DNA of 64,000 nt from Diogma glabrata (taxonomy: Eukaryota > Arthropoda > Insecta > Diptera > Cylindrotomidae), in contig OY856188.1 in the NCBI GenBank assembly GCA_963693315.1, positions 189,245,604 to 189,309,603 of the forward strand, written 5' to 3'. The stretch's first letter is position 1; each line of letters begins with the position of its first letter. The notes beneath the pieces are model-generated. The model did not search any database and was not told the origin of the DNA. It saw nothing but the letters and a program-made list of their open reading frames with translations. The translations under genes were made by a program, and so were the position numbers. Positions 1 to 10,429 of this stretch are shown one piece after another.

Positions 1-1288
1 ACATATCAACAATCCATTGAAGAAATAATTTTTGAGAACGATGCAAAAGACTAAAACCATCACGTATAGCAAGGCGATAAGATGCATATTGCAACATTGT
101 AACTTTTGTACGTGACACATTAGCACGTGAAGTTGAAACTAAATTATGTGGAATATTAACGTGCCACCCAGTATCACCATTTGGAAACAACAAAGGATAA
201 GCTAAAGGATCCAAAGAAGAATCAAGGACAGAAACAGAACGAATTTCATTTGCATTTTTTGAAAAAACAATCATATTTCTTTCAAAAGGTGGTTCACCAT
301 CATCATTTTTAAAAAAAACAGCCACATCAGTTTGAACAGCATCATTAAAACGACGAATATCACATTCTCTGTTAACTTTTATAACCATTGACACATCAGC
401 AGTAACATTCTCAGGTCTTTCACAAAATTCATGCATTGATTTGAAAGAACGAACAAAAGGATTCACACGATCTAACTCAAAACCTATCTCACGCATAAGA
501 AAAATTTCACATACATTGGTATTTCTATTCATTCTCATATTAGCAGCAGTATCAACATCATAAAAATATAATTGTGCATACATTGGAGGTCGACCATAAG
601 CAGGAATTAAAGCACCAGTACGATGATAAAAAATATTATGAATTTTAAAATGATAAATACCACGTGCAGTAGAATCCGCTATATTACATTCAGAACTGAT
701 CATTGCAAATGCCGAATTATAGGAACGAATATTTGAAAGAAAACTTTTAGAACGTTTTTTTATAGCATTATCATTTGAATTCAATCCTTCGAAAATATTA
801 GAGAAAAATGCATTTTCAGAAAGAGGAGGTAAATTGACTTTGCCTTTATGGCAACACAAAGAAAACGCTTCATTATTATTTGAAGTAACTTCTCTTGCAA
901 AATGTTTGGCATGACAAAAATGACAACTCATATCCAAAGCACCACAAACATACGAATCAAAGTTACCTGGAATCACATTCAAAGCACACTTGAACGAATC
1001 TCTCAAAATTACAAAGGGAATTTCATCATTCACCACATTCAATTCTAAATCATTCGCAACATTCATGACACCATTCATGACACCGTTCATGACACCATTC
1101 ATATCATCAACATTCACTTCATCATTCACAACAACATCAGCTTCAGCATTCATTCCATCATTATTACCATTCATTTCATCATTCATAAAATCAACATTAT
1201 TACGCATATTACGCATATTATCTGTTTTATTCCGACGACTCGATGTACCACTCACATCCAAACGACGTTTACGACGTAGTCTTGGCAT
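1..1288 (-). CDS. Helitron Rep/helicase, N-terminal 429 codons
   Basis: This is the N-terminal part of the Rep/helicase that drives rolling-circle transposition of Helitrons. An uninterrupted frame starts at the ATG at 1288 and runs off the left window edge, so the rolling-circle nuclease and helicase motifs lie outside. Residues 1-90 are a basic start followed by an Asn/Asp/Met-rich region with repeated MNGV units. Around residues 115-150 there are clustered Cys/His residues (CHFCHAKH, then CCHKGKV followed by LPPL), the usual start of the Helitron_like_N domain. Near residue 360 there is YPLLFPNGDTGWH, then LQYASYRLAIRDG and QKLFLQWIVDM, all characteristic of this domain. No stop or frameshift is visible, unlike most coding remnants here. 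The short ORF on the other strand at 990-1421 is its shadow. Confidence 0.9.
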   Translation of the reverse strand, partial: MPRLRRKRRLDVSGTSSRRNKTDNMRNMRNNVDFMNDEMNGNNDGMNAEADVVVNDEVNVDDMNGVMNGVMNGVMNVANDLELNVVNDEIPFVILRDSFKCALNVIPGNFDSYVCGALDMSCHFCHAKHFAREVTSNNNEAFSLCCHKGKVNLPPLSENAFFSNIFEGLNSNDNAIKKRSKSFLSNIRSYNSAFAMISSECNIADSTARGIYHFKIHNIFYHRTGALIPAYGRPPMYAQLYFYDVDTAANMRMNRNTNVCEIFLMREIGFELDRVNPFVRSFKSMHEFCERPENVTADVSMVIKVNRECDIRRFNDAVQTDVAVFFKNDDGEPPFERNMIVFSKNANEIRSVSVLDSSLDPLAYPLLFPNGDTGWHVNIPHNLVSTSRANVSRTKVTMLQYASYRLAIRDGFSLLHRSQKLFLQWIVDM

Positions 1289-1780
1289 CGAAATAAATAA
1301 ATATATCAATATATATCAAAAATATGAAATAACTCAAATATCAAAATATCTCAAAAATCTTTATATCAATAAAAAACAAAATAATCGAAAAATATCGAAA
1401 ACCGTCCTTCTTGAAAGATAAAAGACGACTAAAATATAAAATAAATACGACGACTGAAATGAATATAAAATAAATATAAAAATTTTCGTTATTCGTTGTT
1501 CGGTTCGATAGCTAATATATAAAAAAGAAAAATTTTAAAGCATTGTTTTAAAGCAAAAAGAAAGATGTATGTAAACTTATAATGCATATGTATAGAAAAA
1601 GTTTTCCGTATATAATAACTTTTTTATTTATGATCCGATTTGTTTGAATCCGGATCCGACTATAGGTTACACTAATATCAGTTAGCTGTGAAAATTTCAA
1701 ATGAATCCATCTGCGAATAAAAAAGCCTAATGCTCCACAAAGTTTTAATCTAGCGTATTAATATATAAAAAAAAAGAAGA
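1..1780 (-). mobile_element. Helitron, 5' part of an autonomous-type copy
   Basis: The Rep/helicase frame is preceded by about 490 bp of AT-rich leader. On the minus strand the element starts at 1780 with TCTTCTTT, and the preceding base is A, as expected for Helitron insertion between A and T. The terminus was set by comparison with the second copy at 50993-52069: both share the ATG region, the leader and the segment reading TATATTAATACGCTAG just inside the end, and similarity stops at the same AGAAGA on the plus strand. The 3' end is outside the window. Confidence 0.8.
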
Positions 1781-1868
1781 TGGTAATTTGGTTGTGGTAA
1801 TCGGTTGGAAATAAAGAAGTAAAAATTTATTTTGCCTGAGTAAGGATATAAAAAATAAAATGATATTT

Positions 1869-1982
1869 GGTGCGTTCGATTTGATTGAAATAACTGAATA
1901 AACTGAAAAAACAATAACAATACAATTCAATTATACATACAATTTTTCATATTATTCAGTTATTTCAGTCAAATCGAATGCG
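1869..1982. repeat. Short inverted repeat (foldback, MITE-like)
   Basis: Two arms of about 34 bp face each other. The left arm begins GTGCGTTCGATTTGATTGAA and the right arm is its complement with a few mismatches. They are separated by about 45 bp of AT-rich sequence. It sits between the Helitron 5' end and the gene at 2083. No clear target-site duplication was identified. Confidence 0.6.
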
Positions 1983-2082
1983 GTTTTTAACTTGAGAGTA
2001 AAATTTTAATGAATGAAAAGAGCGGTTACAAAAATTTTAATTTTATTTGAAAGCAAAAATTTATTTTCCATAAAAACTTTTT

Positions 2083-2757
2083 CTAATTCCAGGATTCAAG
2101 TAAATTTTCTTTCGTATTTTTGATACTTTTATTTCTATAGTCTTCTAAAATTTGGATAATGAATTGCTTTTGTTCTTCATTTTTCGTAAATAAATCGATG
2201 TACTCTTGCATTAATTTTACTCCTTGTTCTGCAACATCATTCACAACTGACAAGTTCGTTACAACGTCCAAACATTTTTGATAATTTGTGTTTACTATCC
2301 AATCTTCGCAATTTTCTTTCAACCAGTTTGTATTTAAACCAAGTTTATGAAAGAATTGAATTGAGTGAGGGTAAACAAACTGTTCTAGTCCTTGCTCGAA
2401 TAGTTTTGGTACATCCGAATCCGATAATACAACTTTCTTACAGACTCGAATTTGATTGTCTTTTGATAAATCCTGTTCATCTGTGCCACCAGAAGTATCT
2501 AACAATTTGGTGACCATTTTTTTCTTTGTTTCTGTATTTACATCTTCATTAAATAAAGCCATTAAACAGTTTTCAGAATTCCAATACCATAAATGTTTTA
2601 AAACTTTATCAAGAGCAGCTTTAGATATTTTTTTATTAATAGACTTAAAGTTGTAAATCGATTTTATTAATTGAAAATCACAATTCGGTGGTTTGATAGA
2701 TAATGGAGCTGTTAACCATATTTTAACGTAATTTTTTACAATAAATCTGCATATCAT
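2083..2757 (-). CDS. Conserved unknown protein, probably transposon-derived C-terminal region
   Basis: A 224-residue open frame of unknown function. The C-terminal half contains FHKLGLNTNWL, then VVNDVAEQGVKLMQEY and a Lys/Glu-rich tail ending near LEDYRNKS. From memory, a V-x-ND-x-AE-x-(A/G)-V-K-L pattern followed by a charged helix is seen near the C-terminus of large repetitive arthropod proteins with transposase-like cores, so I infer a transposon origin. I cannot name the family. The N-terminus (ICRFIVKNYVKIWLTAPLS) looks like mid-protein sequence, so this is probably a terminal exon or truncated copy. No intact partner exon was found upstream. Confidence 0.45.
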   Translation of the reverse strand: MICRFIVKNYVKIWLTAPLSIKPPNCDFQLIKSIYNFKSINKKISKAALDKVLKHLWYWNSENCLMALFNEDVNTETKKKMVTKLLDTSGGTDEQDLSKDNQIRVCKKVVLSDSDVPKLFEQGLEQFVYPHSIQFFHKLGLNTNWLKENCEDWIVNTNYQKCLDVVTNLSVVNDVAEQGVKLMQEYIDLFTKNEEQKQFIIQILEDYRNKSIKNTKENLLESWN

Positions 2758-2819
2758 AGCTAAGCTTTTCTTCCTTTGAGTTTAATTGAAAGGAAGCTCG
2801 TAAGAGAAATATTTTCAAA

Positions 2820-3700
2820 CTATATATTGCTTTGGCTATCCACCTGGCTTGGTGCGAGGCTCCAGGAACCCGAAATGTGACTTGATTCGGTTGTTGTTTG
2901 TTGTTTCGGAGTTGTTTCGGAGAGATACAGTATCCGTTTTAAAAAGAATCGTTGCAATTGTTCTACTTCATTGTATTCCCGGCAACCCCAGATCTGTGAT
3001 GCATAGCATAAGATTGAACGTGATACCGCTTCAAAAATTCGTATTTTCCCCGACAAACTAACATCATTCTTAGACAAAATTTTATTCCATATACAGTTTA
3101 TGGAAGTCTTAGCTGCTTTTAATTTTTGTTTTAAGTGATTGGTAAATGATAACTAAGGCTTTAATATGACACCTAAATATTTATACTCATTCTCAACTTC
3201 AACCGGCTGCAAATTATAAAACCAGTTCTCATTACCTGCTCGTTTACCATCATTTGCAAATATCATAATCTTGGACTTGTTCAAATTAACAGTGAGATCC
3301 CAGGACCTACAGTATATCTCTAAATCATTTATCATATGCTGCAGAGATCTCGGATCATCTGCCAATAGGACGATATCGTCCGCGTACCTAAGAATTTTGA
3401 CCTTCCTTCCTTCAATATTTACACCACCGCTAAGAGACTCATGCAAGTCATTTAGAAATAATGAGAAAAGAATTGGACTAAGTAAGCAGCCTTGTTTGAA
3501 GCCTACATTTGTTTGGAACCATCCAGATAACTCCTTGCCTGCCCATACTGCCATTTTGGTCTCAATATAAACTCTTAATAATATCAATAAATTGGCTCGA
3601 AAGTCCAGCCCTAGTTAGCTTGAAAAAGAGCGCTCCCCTATTAATTAGGTCAAAAGCTGACTTAAAATCAACAAAAAAAACATAAACCTTACTTTTTTTC
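2820..3700 (-). pseudogene. Non-LTR retrotransposon (LINE) reverse transcriptase fragment
   Basis: This is a reverse-transcriptase remnant of a LINE. Reading from 3700 downward, a DFKSAFDLIN block (RT motif 2) is followed by GFKQGCLLSPILFSLFLNDL (motif 4), the catalytic RYADDIVLLADD (motif 5), LNKSKIMIF and YKYLGVIL. A further piece at 2820-3077 resembles the post-RT region (LCYASQIWG, QRFFLKRIL). The RT is frameshifted near 3580 between the KSAFDL segment and the following frame, and the region is 5'-truncated near 3700. The endonuclease and 3' tail are absent. The clade cannot be fixed by eye, but the QGC-LSP-LF block suggests the broad Jockey/I group. Confidence 0.8.
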
Positions 3701-4059
3701 TTTAACAGAAGTCAATTATGCTTTAATTTGAATAAACAAATACCCAAGTTTAAAAGAAGATGGTGGATGATAAAAATGCATAGAAAACGAACACGGTAAA
3801 TTTTATTTCAGTATTAATTAAATGTTTGCATTTGATTAACCATTTGGTTGCATTAAAACCAATTCTAATACAAAACTACAAATTTTAGTACAACTCTACC
3901 ATCATAATTTATTTTTTATACTAATGATAGAAGTTTGAAAACAACTTGCTATACGCTTGAAGTTTGAAAACAACTTCTTTATGCAAAGAGCATTAAATTT
4001 ATTTTTAAAGCAAGCTTCGCATTGTTTTATAATGGAGACTTCCGTAGGACCTATATGTG

Positions 4060-4845
4060 TAGCAATTTGCATTACATATTCAGCTTATTTCAACTGTGTA
4101 TCATTGCCGCAAAATGGTCATACTCATCTAAGTCCCGTCTGTACTTTTTGACTTGTAAGAGCTTTCATGGAGTTAAGAGCTTCATCCATTTGTTTTCTGG
4201 CTAAAATTACTTCTGTTGGTAAAACTATAGGATGTTGTCCTGCATTCTTTTTTTTTTGATTGTGTACTATAAGAACATCTTTTTTCCATTATCTGACAAT
4301 TGTGATATGCTTAAATCTGGTGTTTGTTGTTGTGAGGTACTTGCTTGTTGTTGTGTCGTTCCGGTACTTGGTTGTGGTAATAGATTGATATCTTCATCGT
4401 CTGAAACCTCTAGAACATTTTCTGTTAATGAGGTAGGCTGAAATAAAAATATTTTAACCGCAATGTAATAAACATATGCGGTCAAATACATACCTCGTGT
4501 TCAATGTGCTGTTACTTTCGTAAATGGGTTTCAGAAAGCTGTTCATTATATTAAATGCAAACCAATTCGTTTTGTATATATCTGCTACTCCCGCACCAGA
4601 CTTTAATGATTTTTTGTACTTATTTAAATGAATTCGGTAGTAAGCCATCAAAGGTTCTTTTTTTTCTTTAATTCCTCAACAGTAACGGAAAATTTTAGTG
4701 CCTGTACAATCCGAAGCCAAGCATCGTTTTGGGCACCACGGTTTTTGTGGGAACGTTGATGAGAATCCCATAAAGAAGGTTCGGTTTGTAAAGGTTCTAA
4801 AAACTCGAAACTCGGTGCTTTCACCTTTCCATTTTGTACTATCAA
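4060..4845 (-). pseudogene. MADF-domain (Myb/SANT-like) DNA-binding protein, degraded
   Basis: MADF domains are insect-expanded Myb/SANT-like DNA-binding folds, found in host regulators and in Myb-like proteins of some DNA transposons. The first segment carries FLEPLQTEPSLWD, then KNRGAQNDAWLRIVQAL and VEELKKKKN. After a one-base frameshift in an A8 run near 4660 it continues as MAYYRIHLNKYKKSLKSGAG and YKTNWFAFNIMNSFL, completing the domain. A probable intron lies near 4440-4490 (donor GAG|GTATGT, acceptor TTTCAG). The next exon is acidic and Gln/Ser-rich (EVSDDEDINLLPQPSTG) and ends in a remnant DEYDHFAAMI-type helix near 4100. No in-frame ATG precedes the domain, so the true start may be in an upstream exon. 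Confidence 0.75.
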
Positions 4846-5030
4846 ACTCGAAAATTTAAATAAATTAATATTTAATTCAAAAATCTATGTTTAACAGCAT
4901 CCGAAACAGGAAGTGGACTGTATAAAGTTTTCGTAGATTGATGAACGAAGCTATTGTCAGAGCTGCTAAACATCGCTATTTTCACTAAGACACGCTTGAC
5001 CAGGTATGTTAAAATGATGAATCTTGACCG

Positions 5031-5745
5031 AGTGTGCATAATAAATCTGACTGGAACTGCAGAGAATCGATGAATGTGAATAAATGTTTCTGCCTTTACA
5101 TTGACAGATGATCAACGATATATAATAAATCTGACTGGAACTGCAGAAAATCGATGAATATTGAATAAATATTTCTGCCTTACATGGTCAGATGAACGAC
5201 GGTATATATTAAATCTGACTGGACTGCAGGAAATCGATGAAAAACTGAATAAATATTTCTGCCTTACATTGGCAGATGATCGATGACATACATTAAATTT
5301 GACTGGAACTGAAGATGTATTATTGAATAAATATTTCTGCCTTACATTGGCAGATGATCGACGTTATATATTAAATTTGACTGGAACTGCAGATGAAATG
5401 TTGAATAAATATTCTTCCTTGCATTGGCAGATGATCGACGTTATATATTAAATTTGACTGGAACTGCAGATGAAATACTGAATAAATATTCTGCCTTACA
5501 TTGGCAGATGAACGATGATGTATATTAAGTTTGACTGGAACTGCAGATGAGTATTGAATAAATATTCTGCCTTACATTGGCCGATAAACGACGATATGTG
5601 TTAAATCTGACTGGAACTGCCGAAAATCGATGAAAAATTGCATAAATATTCTGCCTTATATATTAAATTTGACCGGAACTGCAGAGGAAATATTGAATAA
5701 ATATTTCTGCCTTACATTGGCAGATTATCGACGATCTATATTCAA
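5031..5745. repeat. Minisatellite, nine units of 84 to about 62 bp
   Basis: Nine tandem units share the core GACTGGAACTGCAGA, then a GAATAAATATTCTGCC block and TTACATTGGCAGATGATCGAC. Core starts are at about 5049, 5133, 5217, 5301, 5379, 5456, 5533, 5609 and 5671, so the spacing is 84, 84, 84, 78, 77, 77, 76 and 62. It directly abuts the left side of the Tnp2-like element. Confidence 0.9.
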
Positions 5746-6232
5746 TCCCAGCTAGCACAGATTTCGATTTGTAACATAAATATGTTACAATTCGGCTGTA
5801 ATTCGGTTTTTTAAAACAAATTTAGTCACATATAGGTTATATTAAAGATTCGAATAAGCGATTTGCAACAAACCATTCGGCTCATTTTTGTTACGGAAAA
5901 ATGCACTTGTTTATAAAATGTTTCATAAAAGTTGCAAGAAAAGAAGTTATGTTTAAGTTAAATTAACAGTAGTAAAACTTTTCTTTTTGTAGCATATTTC
6001 AAAAATGTTATTTTATTGTAACTGCCACAAATCAAGTAACGAGGAAGTTACTGTAAGGTCATAACAACTAAATATTTAAAACTTCGGGTTACTTTTGTTT
6101 TTATTGAGTTATAGTGAAATCACTACAACAAATTGCATAAACTTCCTATAAGACGCAATAAAATGTAAAAATTTAAATTAAACTAATATTATATGCTGAA
6201 ATTTTCATCCAAGTCATTTATTTTAATTTTCT

Positions 6233-8510
6233 GTGTGGGGCAAAAATAAAATAATTGTAATGAAGAAGCAAAAATTTGATTTTTCGTCTTGGAAAAGAAT
6301 AAAAAACAATGGACATGTTGCAAAATTAAAGGGAAATATTGTGAAAAGTATAACTACACGTAAGCGCTCCAAAAACCACACAACAACAAGTTTCGGGTTT
6401 GATGTTGGGATGACTGCAGAATCTAACAATGATCCCGGGCCAAGTAACAAAAATATGCCAGAAATGGAATGCAGTATTCAATCAATACCCCAGTAACCAT
6501 AACATGACAGATTCGAATGAGAATTGGAATATCGAATGAGATGAAAGTGAAGACGAATTTTTTACCTCAGAAATCAAAGAAGTACGTCGCTCAACATTAA
6601 CACAGGCTATTTCCGAATGGAGTACGCAGTATAGAATTAAAAGAACAGCGGTTGATAACCTTTTGACGACGTTAAATGAAATAATGCCTGATTTGAGTCT
6701 GCCAAAGGATTTCAGAACAATATTGGGTACACCTCGAGAAAAGGTAGTCATTGTTGAAGATGACAGTGGGGGCTCTTACTGGCACTATGGCCTCGAAAAG
6801 GCATTGGTTAATATTTTAGAGCGAATTGAATATTGCAACGAAGTAAAACTGAATATTAATGTGGATGGACTTCCTTTGCACAGATCATCAAAAGTAGAAT
6901 TCTGGCCCATTTTAGCTAGTATTCATGGGAGAAAAGAAATTGCCCCGTTTGTTATTGGAATTTATTGTGGAAAAGGTAAATGTATCTAACAATTATATAG
7001 AGAAAAATTCAAATTCTTTGAATTAATTTGTTATAACAGGCAAACCAGGAAGTATTAATTGGTTTTTAACTCCATTTGTCAGTGAGTTCCTAAAAATTCG
7101 TGAAAATGGTGGCATAATCGTTAATGCGAAAAAAGTTGTGGTGCATATACGTTGCTTCATCTGTGATACGCCTGCACGTGCATTTTTAAAGGGTAAATTC
7201 GATACAATTAGGTCAACTTTCTACATCTACGGTCTACACAATTTTTTATTTAAAGGTGTCATTGGGCATAATGGATACCACAGTTGTTTGAAATGCGTCA
7301 CTAAAGGAAGTTATTCAGCCACCGCAAGGCATATGAAATTTACTGAATTAACTGCAACGAGACGGACAGATGAAAAATTCCGGTCAGGGGAGTATCCAGA
7401 TCACTGTAAAAACGTTACATTAGTTTCAAACCTCCCGATAGATATGGTAAAGGATTTCCCTGTGGTAGAATCGTTACATCTAATCGATTTAGGTAAGTTC
7501 ATTAGATGAAGTAAATTAGATGAAGTAATATTCAAAATCTAAAGAAAATCACAAATTGTATTTTTTTAAGGTGTCACAAAACGATTACTGTCTGGAAGGA
7601 AGAACGACAATCTAAATAATCACAGAGCACGGTGGAGTGTTCGACAAAGTGCTGAAGTATCGGCATTTCTCGAAAGATACAAACTTCCTAGTGAAATTCA
7701 TCGAAAAATGCGTCGATTGAACGAACTTGCCCAATGGAAAGGAACAGAATACCATTCTTTTTTGTTATATGTTAGCATAGTTGTTGTAAAGAAATTTTTC
7801 GAAAGCCGTAAAGTTTTTGATCATTTTTTATTGTATTTTTGTGCAGTAGTGATATGCACAAAAAGTGATCAAAATGAAGAATATTTAAATGTTGCTGAAT
7901 CGATGTTTGAAGATTTTTTGGTTAACTTTAAAGTTTTATATGGGATTGATCACTTTGCGAGCAATCTTCACAATCTCTGCCACGACGTTAGGAAATTCGG
8001 TTCCTTGGACACATTTTCTGCGTATCCTTTTGAATCCAAATTATTCGTAATTAAAAGCTTACTTCGTCATGGAAGGGAACTAATTCATTTGTTCTGAAAA
8101 AAGAAATAAACAAAATTAGTTCAATTGACGGTAAAAATTTGTCTACTCTTCCACATTCAAACTGTATAATTTATTCGGAAGTTGAATTCTCTGATTTCAA
8201 ATTGAAATGTAACCAGGACAACGACAGGTGGCTTTTAACCAAATCATTTGAAATAATTTGTGTCAAGTTCATCATAAAAACACCAGAAAATGAACTAATT
8301 CTATATGGATCAGCTGTACAAAATACTTCAAATTATTTTGAATATCCTGTTTGCTCATCTGAACTCAACATCTATGAATCATTTTGTGTTATGAAACCAC
8401 TAGCTTTCTATGCTTTATCTGATATGTACTGCAAAATGGTTAAGATCGAATATGATAATAATATATCAATTTTTATTCCTCTTTTCCATACCATCAATGG
8501 AAAAAACTGA
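6233..8510 (+). pseudogene. CACTA/Tnp2-like transposase, spliced, with lesions
   Basis: This resembles the metazoan branch of Tnp2/DUF4218 transposases of CACTA-type elements. The order of motifs is: basic N-terminus (6261-6496), NVDGLPLHRSSKVEFWPILA and PFVIGIYCG, then KPGSINWFLTPFVSEFL, VHIRCFICDTPARAFLKG, GHNGYHSCLKC, DFPVVESLHLIDLG and ASNLHNLCHDVRKFG (DUF4218-like). Splice sites fit introns at 6976-7039 (64 nt), 7193-7255 (63 nt) and 7493-7570 (78 nt). Lesions are a frame change near 6495, an in-frame TGA after NIE near 6538, and a one-base frameshift near 8092 just before VLKKEINKISS. The C-terminal part at 8139-8510 continues to a stop at NGKN, with AATAAA-like signals downstream. Confidence 0.75.
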
Positions 8511-8858
8511 AAAAAGATCTATTTTTAAAAAAATATTCGTAATTTCAATTAATGCACATTTTGTAATATTTTAAATAAAAATAAATTTATATATTTGGTG
8601 AATAAGACAAAGTCTTTATTATTTTAACTTGTGTATTTTCTTTTGTTAAGTAGATGCTTGCTTGGTCCAACAGTGAAACAATTTTTTCCCAAATACACTT
8701 ATATAATTTAATTTATATAATATATAATTCATACACTTATGTAATATAATTATCCAACAACAAAATATTTCATTAAAAAAAAGTAACATAAATAATAATA
8801 ATAGTTATTTAAAAGTAATTCATTTTTAAAAAAAGTACAATTTCCACATTCACTATGA

Positions 8859-10429
8859 TTATTTATTATCATTTGGAATTTGATTTTGGTGGTTTTTTTG
8901 GTTTTCTAGGCCACATCCACCTGAAATTTCATTTACGCTTCCACTATTTACTCTCGTTTCTTTCGGTAATCGAATTCGGGGAGCTGGCAATTTTGGTTCA
9001 GTTGTTCGGTTTTTTTCTCGTTCAATAAGTTGTTTTTTTCTGACGTATAAGCGGCTTGAAAACCATTCTTCGACATCGCTAATGCTTACATGTACATCGA
9101 CCATACGAACCAGGCGGGCGATGAATTTTACAAATTTTTCATGTTTTGTTCCAAATCCGATATTATGTTCTCCTTTTCGACTGTTACCCTTCCAAGAATA
9201 ATTTGTGAATAAATCAGCAGCAGAATAAATACCAAACCGAACAATGTTTTTGCCTTCAAGGAAGCGAAATTATACTTGTATTTTAAAAATCGGATGAACC
9301 GGTCGGAGAAAGTTTTGTTGGCCAACAATACTTCAAAGTTTATTAAATCTTCTGTCGTTTTTATGGGCTGCATGGCTTCCAAATCATCAAACTGTTCCAT
9401 TTGCACAGAATTTTCAATAGGTTGTTTTGTTGATTCACCTGTTTCTTCTTGGATTTTCTCATTTTTAAAATATTGCGTAAGGAAACTGTCCAAACTTTTA
9501 GTAATACTGAAAATTTTGCTAATGGATTCAGCTTGGACATCTTTTTTGTCATTAATTTTATTAATTTGAACCTGCAATCCACTTACAATTTGATGCGTGT
9601 TAGCAACTGTTTCGATGATTTCTATATATTCATCGGTCGGCATTGCGACAAAACATCTGCATTCGATACACGTTCGTTGTGGTGGTGTTGTTCTTTCTGC
9701 AAGAGGCATTCAGTATGTGGCTCAGTGATAGACACTGGCTCATCATTCGAAGGAACCAATATATTGGTGCCATTGGCGGTAGTTTCTTTAGAATAGCTTA
9801 CGAATTGACCATTGAGTATTTTGTCATATTCGCGATGTGTGTTTTCGTATCGGTCGTCAGACGAGAATTCAATTTCCATTTCGTAAAAATTTATCTTTGA
9901 TTTTGGCTGTTCTATAATATTCATTATATTGGTTGATGGTGGTTGTGATGCCGGCAATGAATCCTATGTGATTTAAATTTAGTTTGAATTGATTTTTGAT
10001 TTTTAAATAAATATTTTAACTTACCGGAGACTTTGCAGTTGGTTTCATTAACGAATATTGTTTTGTCCGTGGTAATGATTTTGGTGCTGGCATCAAATTC
10101 TTTTTCAATCTTGCCGTTATGTTATCTGTATCGCTTGCCTCTTCACTGCTTGCACCACTATTATTCCTGACATGAAAATCCACCATGGATTCAGCGTAGT
10201 CAAATGTTAAGTCTGTATCCCACACTTTTTTCAAAATTCTTGGGATCCAGTCTGGTGCGTACGATGACTTAACATTTAATAATTCAGCTTTTGCGTCAAT
10301 ACGCGGATAATAAATATGTAATTTTATTTGGGATGTCCACCCAACCAGGCAGCGCTACAAAAAACTCAGAAATGGTGGTAGATTGTTTTTTGTAAGCTTC
10401 TACTACCAAATATGCCATTCTGTATTTTT
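8859..10429 (-). pseudogene. DUF4806-domain accessory protein of the Tnp2-like element, degraded
   Basis: DUF4806 proteins are common in insects and have no established function. The gene starts at an ATG near 10429 (MAYLVVEAYKK), then shifts frame into YYPRIDAKAELL and DWIPRILKKVWD, the usual N-terminal module. An intron fits at 9964-10024 (donor CCG|GTAAG, acceptor CATAG). The middle exon is acidic (EIEFSSDDRYENTHREYDKI) and changes frame near 9650 into a probable coiled coil (residues like IETVANTHQIVSGLQVQINK). The DUF4806 core follows: QPIKTTEDLINFEVLLANK, then after a further frameshift near 9240 SAADLFTNYSWKGNSRKG and the tail SISDVEEWFSSRL. At least three frame changes are present. 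A homologue is fused to a transposase at 36.1-38.1 kb. Confidence 0.7.

Noticed and set aside
990..1421. 143-residue plus-strand ORF rich in Phe/Ser/Thr
   Set aside because: It is the antisense shadow of the Helitron Rep N-terminus, whose motifs are on the other strand.
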